Below, piece by piece: positions 22,777 to 28,824 of a DNA stretch of 33,604 nucleotides. Both the position numbers and the translations under genes were made by a program. Each line of letters opens with the position of its first letter. The stretch's first letter is position 1. The DNA comes from Janthinobacterium sp. ROICE36 (GTDB taxonomy: Bacteria > Pseudomonadota > Gammaproteobacteria > Burkholderiales > Burkholderiaceae_D), in NCBI RefSeq assembly GCF_002869965.1, contig NZ_PEBS01000061.1, positions 1 through 33,604 on the forward strand, given 5' to 3'. The notes under the pieces were generated by a model. The model was given only the letters and a program-made list of their open reading frames with translations. It ran no database searches and had not been told where the DNA came from.

Positions 22777-23343
22777 TTAAAACAAACAGCCTTGCGCCGT
22801 ATCGATTTGCACGGCGCGGCGGCGGGCGTGGCCCGTTTTCAGTGCGTCGCGGTCGCTGGACAGGGCGATGCCTTCCAGGGCCAATAAGATTACCTTGGCA
22901 TGCAAGCCGCCCGCAAAGCCCGTCAATTCGCCTGTGGCGCCGATCACCCGGTGGCAGGGGGCGAGGATGGAAATGGGATTCTTGCCGTTGGCGGCGCCTA
23001 CGGCGCGCACGGCGGCGGGACGGCCGATCTGGCGCGCGATCTCGCCATAGCTGCGCGTCTGGCCGTACGGTATCGTCAGCAGCGCGCGCCAGACTTCCTG
23101 CTGGAATGGCGTGCCGGCAAAATCGAGCGGCACGTCGAATTGCTGGCGCGTACCGGCGAAATACTCGCCCAGCTGGCGCGCCGCGTCCTGCAGCACGGCG
23201 CAACTGTCATCGACGCGCATCGTACCCAGGCGCACGCGGTTGGGCTTGTCGTTTTCCCATAGGATCGCGGACAGGGCCGCCCCACGCGCCACCAGGGTCA
23301 GCTCGCCCACAGGCGAGGGCATCACGAGGCAGTCGTATTCCAT
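22777..23343 (-). CDS. ogt: Methylated-DNA--protein-cysteine S-methyltransferase (Ogt type)
   Basis: A 188-residue suicide enzyme that transfers alkyl groups from O6-alkylguanine (and O4-alkylthymine) to its own cysteine. The active site is ILAPCHRVIG with Cys130, and the DNA-binding helix-turn-helix reads TRSYGEIARQIGRPAAVRAVGAANGKNPI (about 96-124). The Asn-Gly-Lys hinge is intact. The N-terminal Ogt domain begins MEYDCLVMPSPVGELTLVA. AAGGAAG lies four bases before the ATG. The C-terminus extends about 30 residues past the usual GG-HAKxxLLALE end with a basic tail. It diverges from the nucleotidyltransferase gene across 94 bp. Confidence 0.95.
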   Translation of the reverse strand: MEYDCLVMPSPVGELTLVARGAALSAILWENDKPNRVRLGTMRVDDSCAVLQDAARQLGEYFAGTRQQFDVPLDFAGTPFQQEVWRALLTIPYGQTRSYGEIARQIGRPAAVRAVGAANGKNPISILAPCHRVIGATGELTGFAGGLHAKVILLALEGIALSSDRDALKTGHARRRAVQIDTAQGCLF

Positions 23344-23437
23344 GTGTCTTCCTTGCTCAGATAGCGGCAGTGTAGCAGGATGGCGGCGTGCCGCGTATTG
23401 CGTGTAGGATAGCGTTTTTCGGTACGGAGCACTGGCT

Positions 23438-24187
23438 GTGACAAACATTTCCACCTACGATGATATCCGCGCGATTGCCGTGCGGCTGTTGCAGGAACAC
23501 TATCCCACGGCCGTGGCGGCCATCATCGGCGGCTCGTTTGCCACGGGCCGGCAGACGCCCAGTTCCGATATCGATTTGCTGCTGCTGTTCGACCACGTCG
23601 ATTGCGCCTGGCGCTCGACCATCGTGGCCGAAGGGCGCACGGTGGAACTGTTCGGCCACGACGTGGCCACGTTCACCTACTTTTGCAAGGAGGTCGATGC
23701 GCCCGGCGGCACGGCGCCGCTGGCGATGATGGTGCTCGAAGGGAAAAACATCCTCGCTGCCGGCGATGCCTACGTTCGGCTGCACGCGCTGGCGCTGGCC
23801 ATCGACACGGCCGGGCCGCCCGCACTCGAGGTGGACGACTTGCAGCGCCGCCGTTATGCCATCACCACCGCGCTGGAAGACCTGGTCGACAGCCGCCACC
23901 CGGGCGAGGCGCTGGCCGTTGCCTGCCAGCTGTATCCAGCGCTGGCCGACCTGCACTTGCGTGCGGCGGGCGAATGGAGCGGCGAGGGCAAGCATCTGTT
24001 TCGCCGCCTGCAGGCCTTCGACGCCGATGTCGCCGGGCAACTCGATGATGCGCTGCGCCTGGTCGCCGACAACTTGCCGGCCGGCCAGCGTGCCTTCGAG
24101 CAGGTCGCCGCCGCCGTGCTGGCGCCCGTGGGCGGGCCCTTGCTGGAAGGATTTACCCTGCCGGCGCCCGCCCACTGGCGCGCTTAA
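23438..24187 (+). CDS. Nucleotidyltransferase domain protein (pol-beta fold)
   Basis: A 249-residue protein starting at GTG, preceded by CGGAG. The pol-beta-type nucleotidyltransferase core is explicit: GGSFATG (31-37) and SSDIDL (42-47), giving the two metal-binding Asp residues 44 and 46, with a third acidic residue likely in RTVELFGHDVATFTY. The C-terminal half is helical (LEDLVDSRHPGEALAVACQLYPALADLHLRAAG), similar to aminoglycoside adenylyltransferase-like and KNTase-like C-domains. The target is not identifiable: it could be a small molecule, an RNA or a protein. No antitoxin-like HEPN or MNT partner gene is adjacent. Its stop codon overlaps that of the convergent TonB-receptor gene. 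Confidence 0.85.
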   Translation: MTNISTYDDIRAIAVRLLQEHYPTAVAAIIGGSFATGRQTPSSDIDLLLLFDHVDCAWRSTIVAEGRTVELFGHDVATFTYFCKEVDAPGGTAPLAMMVLEGKNILAAGDAYVRLHALALAIDTAGPPALEVDDLQRRRYAITTALEDLVDSRHPGEALAVACQLYPALADLHLRAAGEWSGEGKHLFRRLQAFDADVAGQLDDALRLVADNLPAGQRAFEQVAAAVLAPVGGPLLEGFTLPAPAHWRA

Positions 24188-26421
24188 AACGCCGTGCGCA
24201 CGGCCAGGCTGACGCTGCGCGGTTCGCCCCAGAACACGCTGTCATAGAAGCCTACGGTGCGGTAGTACTTTTTATCGAGTAAGTTATTCACGTTCAGCTG
24301 CACGCTGGCGTGGCCGTTGATGGCATAGCTGGCCATGGCGTTGACCAGTGCATAGCCCGCTTGCGGGATATTCGTCATCTCGCCCGATGGCGGGCGGCCG
24401 TACCACGATGCGCTGTAGGTGGCGTTTTGCGCCGTCATGCTGGCGCCCGCTTTCAGCCCTGCCAGGCGGCCGTCGAAGCGGTAGCTGGTGGCCAGGCGCA
24501 GCAGATGGCGCGGCTGCGTGGTGGCGGCGCGGCGGCCATCGGCCTCGGCCGCGTGCAGATAGGTATAGCCGCCGCTCGCTTCCCAGCCGGGCGATAACTG
24601 GCCGGAAACGTCGAACTCGACGCCCTTGGCCGTCACGCCGGCGCCATTGGCCACCATGGCCTGGCCGCCGTCGGGCAGCAAAAAGCCGGGCGCTACCGTG
24701 CGGTCCAGCTCGGCCATGTTCTTTTTCTTCGTATGGTACAGGGCAGCCGAGGCGTTCAGCTTGCCTTCATAAAATTCACCCTTGACGCCGAGTTCCGCAT
24801 TGTCGCCCGTTTCCGGCGCCAGGAACTGGTTGTTGCGGTCCTTGCTCGATTGCGGGTTGAACAGCTGCGTGAAGCTGGCGTAGGCCGAATAATGCTTGTT
24901 GATATCGAACACGGCGCCCACATACGGCGTGACTTCATTGCGCGTTTCCACCAAGTCGCCGCTGCCCGTGTACGCGCCACGCTTATCGTAGCTGCGTGTG
25001 TCCGTGCGGTAAGTACTGCTGCGCGCACCGATGATCACGTGCAGCGGGTCGGCCAGGCTCAATCGCGTGGCCACGTAGCCGCCTGCCAGGCGCGTGACGG
25101 TTTCCGTGTGCGAGCCGTCCGGGTGGAACACGGGGCGAGGAATGTTGCCCGTCCAGCTGCGGTAATCGGGGACGACGTTCGGGTAGTTGATTTCCGCTTC
25201 GCCACCCAGCGAGCGCGAGCGCTGGTTGCCGCCGTTCCAGCCGACGATGGCCGTGTGCTGGCGCCCCAGCAAGGTGAAGGGGCCGCTGGCGTAGACGTCA
25301 ACGTTGTCGCCCGTGCTCTTGCCCGCGCCCCAGGCGCCCGTCCACAGGCGCATGCCTTCGCCCGTGGCTGGGTCCGGGTAGCCCGCGCCCGCGTAGGCGA
25401 CGGTGGTGCGGTTCGTGCTTTCCGTGCGCGCATAGCCCAGGTGCAAATTCCAGTTGCCGGGCAGGCGCTGATCCAGCGAGGCGAATACGGTGTGCTGCTT
25501 GTTGGCCCAGGTGCTCCATGGCGTCGTGAGGCTGGTGTTGCGCGGCAAGTTCGCCAGGCTGCCATCCGCATTCCAGTAGGGCACGGCGCCCCAGGTGGCG
25601 CCTGTCGGCGTGTTGTCCTGGAAGTCGATGCCGGCCGTCAGCAGGGTGCCGGGGCGCAAGTCCGCCTCAAGGATGACCATGCCGACTGTCTTGCGCTCGT
25701 GATACATGTCCAGATAGGAATCGCGTTTTTGCCAGGCCAGGGCCGTGCGTGCGCGCACGCTGCCCTCCGCGTTCAGCGGGGTAGAGAGGTCGGCCTCGAA
25801 GCGCTGGTCATCCCAGCGGCCCATGATCAGGCCTGCGCTGGCCTGGAATGTTTTCGCGGGACGCTTGCGTAGCATGTTGATGGTGGCCGAGGGGTCACCC
25901 GTGCCGCCCATCAGGCCGGTGGCGCCGCGCACGACCTCGATGCGGTCGTACAGTATCGTGTCTTGCAATGGCGCATTGCCGCCGCGCGCCATGCCGTCGA
26001 TCTGGAGATTGTTGATGCCGAAGCCGCGCGCATAAAACCGCGTGCGCTCGGTGTCGTTCTGGCCCACCTGGATGCCTGTCGTCTGGGCCAGCGCCTGGTC
26101 CAGGCGCACGGCGCCCAGGTCGTCGAGCAGCTGGCGCGTGATGACGCTGACCGATTGCGGCGTTTCACGCAGCGACAGGTCCATGCGCGTGGCGCTGCGC
26201 GTTTCGCCTGCCGTGTACGACTGCGTGCCTTCCGTCGTCGCCGTCGATTGTCCCAGGATGGTGATGGCTGGCATGGTGACGTCGGCCGCAGCGGCATCGG
26301 CGGCCTGTGCCGGCAGGGCCAAGCCAGCGGCAAGGCTGAGCAGGCTGATATGTAATAAACGGGGGAGGGGGCGCAAGGCGGGCTGGCGCGAAGAACAAAA
26401 TATGGTAGTCGATTGCATCAT
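24184..26421 (-). CDS. TonB-dependent siderophore receptor
   Basis: A 745-residue outer-membrane receptor for ferric siderophores. A signal peptide (LLHISLLSLAAGLALPAQA, cleavage near residue 40) is followed by the plug domain with LRETPQSVSVITRQLLDDLG, RFYARGFGINNLQIDGM and IEVVRGATGLMGGTGDPSATINM, all typical of the FpvA/FhuE/TonB-siderophor group. A 22-strand barrel follows and ends in Phe, as needed for BAM insertion. There is no N-terminal signalling (STN) domain, so it probably does not act through a FecI-type sigma factor. AGGAAA precedes two ATGs; the second (26418) has the better spacing. A Fur-type box and promoter lie about 170 bp upstream. The cognate siderophore cannot be inferred. 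Confidence 0.94.
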   Translation of the reverse strand: MMQSTTIFCSSRQPALRPLPRLLHISLLSLAAGLALPAQAADAAAADVTMPAITILGQSTATTEGTQSYTAGETRSATRMDLSLRETPQSVSVITRQLLDDLGAVRLDQALAQTTGIQVGQNDTERTRFYARGFGINNLQIDGMARGGNAPLQDTILYDRIEVVRGATGLMGGTGDPSATINMLRKRPAKTFQASAGLIMGRWDDQRFEADLSTPLNAEGSVRARTALAWQKRDSYLDMYHERKTVGMVILEADLRPGTLLTAGIDFQDNTPTGATWGAVPYWNADGSLANLPRNTSLTTPWSTWANKQHTVFASLDQRLPGNWNLHLGYARTESTNRTTVAYAGAGYPDPATGEGMRLWTGAWGAGKSTGDNVDVYASGPFTLLGRQHTAIVGWNGGNQRSRSLGGEAEINYPNVVPDYRSWTGNIPRPVFHPDGSHTETVTRLAGGYVATRLSLADPLHVIIGARSSTYRTDTRSYDKRGAYTGSGDLVETRNEVTPYVGAVFDINKHYSAYASFTQLFNPQSSKDRNNQFLAPETGDNAELGVKGEFYEGKLNASAALYHTKKKNMAELDRTVAPGFLLPDGGQAMVANGAGVTAKGVEFDVSGQLSPGWEASGGYTYLHAAEADGRRAATTQPRHLLRLATSYRFDGRLAGLKAGASMTAQNATYSASWYGRPPSGEMTNIPQAGYALVNAMASYAINGHASVQLNVNNLLDKKYYRTVGFYDSVFWGEPRSVSLAVRTAF

Positions 26422-26592
26422 TTTCCTGGAATATTTTTAGTTGTGTTTTCCTATCTCGTCTGGCGAGGTGCGCAGTAGCTGGGGGATGGCATGACGCTGG
26501 CCCGTGGTCTGGCTTGGATAGCAGTTCCACCGCAAGGCCCGGCGCAGTCGGGCAGTGGAAAAGAAAGGCGCGCGATTCCTCTTCATTTTCGT

Positions 26593-26638
26593 GAATAAGA
26601 ATCATTATCAATATAAATGGTATTTGCCAAATAATCAA
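26593..26638 (-). promoter_or_regulatory. Promoter and Fur box of the TonB receptor gene
   Basis: On the minus strand TTGATT (26638-26633) and TATATT (26615-26610) are 17 bases apart. Immediately downstream, covering the predicted transcription start, is GATAATGATTCTTATTC (26609-26593), a good match to the Fur consensus GATAATGATAATCATTATC. Iron-loaded Fur would block initiation. The leader is about 180 nt long. Confidence 0.75.
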
Positions 26639-26741
26639 GCCTGCGCACCAAAAGAGTGCGGCAGGCCCGGAGCGGCGTACAGGGCGGCCTTCTGCGATAA
26701 TGCAGGGGCTGACAAAATATTCTCCTTATTGAAAGAAATGC

Positions 26742-27560
26742 ATGCGTATATGGATCGCTTGTGCCGGATGGTTGTGCGTCGTGTCGCTGGGCCGGGCCCA
26801 GGAACACGCGCCGCCGCCGGCTGTTCCCGCGCCGCTGCAAAGCGCCAGCGTGCCGCCGCCCGCGGCGCCTGCCACACCCGCTGCGTCAACGGAGGACGCC
26901 GCGCCATCGCAAACGGTGACGATCACGGCCAACAGCGACGCCAGGGCGCCGCGCATCCGTTTCACGGCTTACCGCGAGAGTTATCTGACGGCCAGGAAAG
27001 TGTGGCAAGCGTCGAGCGGCAGCGTGGTCATGGCCCTGCGCCTGATTCCGGCCAAGCTGAGCGCCACCATCGATGACGTGCGCGTGGCCTTGCAAGGCAA
27101 TGGCGCTCCCGTGCCGATCAAGGTGTCCGACGGTGGCGTGTTTGTGGTGCCGCTCAACGAGGACATTGCCGCGCAAGATGGCAGCTTCCTGGTGAACAAG
27201 GGCAGGGGCGAACTGACGGCCAGTATCGTGCTCCAGCCGTCCGTGGCGCGCGATGCCTGGAACGTCACGCGCGTGGGGCAAGTCTTGCGCGATGCGCGGC
27301 GCGCCGTGCGGGCCATCACGCCGTGGTACAAGCGGCCGTTCGCTAACGACGTGCAATCGCTGGCCTTTTGCGCCACCGAGCGGGGCAGCGCCTTGCAGTT
27401 GATGGATGGCGAGCAACTGATCGCCACCTTGCCCATGGACGAGGCGGCCGTCAACGACATCAACCAGCCCGTGTTTTGCAAGATTTTCGACGGCGAAGAC
27501 AAATACCCGGGGCACTACCGCGTGGTCTTGCCCGAGCAAGCCACGGTGCTGCTGCTGTAG
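26742..27560 (+). CDS. Secreted protein of unknown function, 272 aa
   Basis: A signal peptide (MRIWIACAGWLCVVSLGRA, cleavage after residue 19) is followed by a proline/alanine-rich spacer (about 23-56) and a globular domain. Recognisable features are RFTAYRESYLTARKVWQASSGSV, a beta-rich segment VRVALQGNGAPVPIKVSDGGVFVVP, a mid-region RAVRAITPWYKRPF and a C-terminal VFCKIFDGEDKYPGHYRVVLP. Two cysteines in the second half (one in LAFCATERGS, one in VFCKIF) could form a disulfide. No family is recognised. It starts about 100 bp from the Fur-box promoter of the receptor gene and runs the opposite way. The export signal places it in the periplasm or outside. Confidence 0.75.
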   Translation: MRIWIACAGWLCVVSLGRAQEHAPPPAVPAPLQSASVPPPAAPATPAASTEDAAPSQTVTITANSDARAPRIRFTAYRESYLTARKVWQASSGSVVMALRLIPAKLSATIDDVRVALQGNGAPVPIKVSDGGVFVVPLNEDIAAQDGSFLVNKGRGELTASIVLQPSVARDAWNVTRVGQVLRDARRAVRAITPWYKRPFANDVQSLAFCATERGSALQLMDGEQLIATLPMDEAAVNDINQPVFCKIFDGEDKYPGHYRVVLPEQATVLLL

Positions 27561-27563
27561 CAG

Positions 27564-27962
27564 CTAGTTCGGTTGGCGCTGCACCAGCTCCAGCGCCGCC
27601 GCCAGGGCCAGGTCCATGGTGGCCTGGTGGAAAATCAGCCATTGCGGCAAGAGCGAGAGTGCATGGCGTCCCTGCTCCAGGTCGCCTTCATCGACGGCGG
27701 CCCAGGCATGGTGCAAACCGCTGAGCACGCGCGCATGCTGTTCGCGGTGCTTGGCCAGCGAGGGAAAGGCGATTTGTTCCATCAAATCCTCTTCCTCGCG
27801 GAAATCGCGTTCGACGGCCGCAATCAGCTCGCGAAACGCCACGCTGAAATGCTGGTCGCTCAACTGTCCCAGCCGCGCCAGCTCCTGAAACAGTGCCTCA
27901 TGCGCCTCGTCGATGGCGGGAACGCCCAGCGCCATCTCATCCTTCCAGTCCGATTTACCCAT
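27564..27962 (-). CDS. Hemerythrin-domain protein with one substituted iron ligand
   Basis: A 132-residue four-helix hemerythrin-like protein that would bind O2 at a di-iron site. Ligands by position: His21 (DEAHEALF), Glu57 (FREEEDLM), His72 and His76 (KHREQHARVL), His112 and Asp117 (FHQATMD). The ligand expected at His54 of bacteriohemerythrins is Asp53 here (VERDFREEE), so one canonical His is replaced by a carboxylate. The ATG at 27962 has GGGAG seven bases upstream; a much longer in-frame ORF to 28205 has no support. It ends 3 bp from the convergent secreted-protein gene. An FNR-like site lies 76-89 bp upstream. No other domain is attached. Confidence 0.88.
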   Translation of the reverse strand: MGKSDWKDEMALGVPAIDEAHEALFQELARLGQLSDQHFSVAFRELIAAVERDFREEEDLMEQIAFPSLAKHREQHARVLSGLHHAWAAVDEGDLEQGRHALSLLPQWLIFHQATMDLALAAALELVQRQPN

Positions 27963-28009
27963 GCCGATGCTCCCGATTAAGTCCGCCACGGTGCGAAGCG
28001 GACTGTTCC

Positions 28010-28051
28010 AGTGTGGACGCAGCGACACTTCAAATCCATGACCTGGATCAA
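28010..28051 (-). promoter_or_regulatory. FNR/ANR-like box and -10 of the hemerythrin gene
   Basis: On the minus strand TTGAT-CCAG-GTCAT (28051-28038) matches the TTGAT-N4-RTCAA consensus at 9 of 10 positions. Its centre lies 41.5 bp upstream of the start implied by a weak -10 CACACT (28015-28010), the exact class II activation geometry. Confidence 0.45.
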
Positions 28052-28180
28052 AAATATGGTGAAGAGTGGGGGCGAGGAAACAAGGCAAAGAAATGGATGG
28101 AGGAATAAATTTCCACTCCGCAATAAAGCGGCTTTTGAAGGGGAATGCCAGCAGCGGCGGCGTATTCTCAGGCGCGCGTA

Positions 28181-28336
28181 TTAATGTTTGGGCCAGCGGC
28201 TCCACATGGCTTGCGCATCGACATTCGGTACTTGCAGCAGTTGTCCGGCCGACGACTGCATCGTATCCCTCAGCACGAGGGGCGCGAGCAACAAGGCCGA
28301 CAAGGCAAGGCAGGTCAGCACTTTGAGCGTCAACAT
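28181..28336 (-). CDS. Small membrane or secreted protein, 51 aa
   Basis: AGGAG seven bases before the ATG marks a convincing start. The peptide begins with a hydrophobic segment (LTLKVLTCLALSALLLAPLVLR, residues 2-23) that can be a membrane anchor or an uncleaved signal, and continues with a short polar tail DTMQSSAGQLLQVPNVDAQAMWSRWPKH. Length, charge and start signal favour a real gene. It is about 220 bp upstream of the hemerythrin gene on the same strand, with that gene's own promoter between them. No family recognised. Confidence 0.55.
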   Translation of the reverse strand: MLTLKVLTCLALSALLLAPLVLRDTMQSSAGQLLQVPNVDAQAMWSRWPKH

Positions 28337-28501
28337 GGTCGTCTCCTGATGAGCCGGTGGCGGCGCGGGGATGCGGCGCCTGCCGGTCACTTCATTCGCG
28401 TACGCATTATCTTTACTACCATGCTTGCAGTTTAGCTCATCTGGTTGTAACTTCAACTTATTGCTGTGATGCACTGCACCAGTTCGCTCGTTGCCAGGGG
28501 C

Positions 28502-28687
28502 TTATTTTGCCTTGCGGCTGCGGCGTGGCTTGCCTGCTGCGGGCAGGAAAGAGTCGAACCACACTTGCGTCAATTGCCGCGTATTTTTCGCCGCTTCGCG
28601 CTTGACGGCGGCCGTGGCGTGGCCGCGTGCCGTGTTGGCGATGCGGTTGGCCGCGCTCAGGTACATGCTCATCCAGGGGTTTTTCAT
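28502..28687 (-). CDS. Small basic protein, 61 aa, phasin-like character
   Basis: GAGG six bases before the ATG supports this start. The sequence MKNPWMSMYLSAANRIANTA followed by RGHATAAVKREAAKNTRQLTQVWFDSF is amphipathic and helical, and ends in a Lys/Arg cluster (GKPRRSRKAK). The NPW-x-S-x-x-LSAAN start is reminiscent of short phasin-like or PHA-associated proteins of betaproteobacteria, but that is only a resemblance. No signal peptide. The neighbours, which are the reductase fusion upstream and the 51-aa peptide downstream on the same strand, give no functional hint. Confidence 0.55.
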   Translation of the reverse strand: MKNPWMSMYLSAANRIANTARGHATAAVKREAAKNTRQLTQVWFDSFLPAAGKPRRSRKAK

Positions 28688-28824
28688 GGGCTGCCTCGCA
28701 GATAGTGAGTGGGGCGGCGCGGGTTTGTCCCCATGCCGCAATGTCCCCACTGTAGTCCGATGGCTGGTCCTGACTGTGCGCCTGCCCACATAGCCGGGCG
28801 GCGCCGGGGGCGGATTGAGGCAGA

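Noticed and set aside
21612..24187. A defence island built from the unknown protein, DUF1294, ogt and the nucleotidyltransferase
   Set aside because: The genes are on alternating strands without shared promoters, and none matches a known defence module; proximity alone is not enough.
26422..26592. Cobalamin riboswitch in the receptor leader
   Set aside because: A GCCAGACC-like run hinted at the B12-box region, but the rest of the conserved cobalamin core could not be found.
26165..26638. 157-codon minus-strand ORF covering the TonB receptor leader
   Set aside because: It overlaps the receptor N-terminus in another frame, its start lies at the promoter, and it shows no domain; treated as leader sequence.
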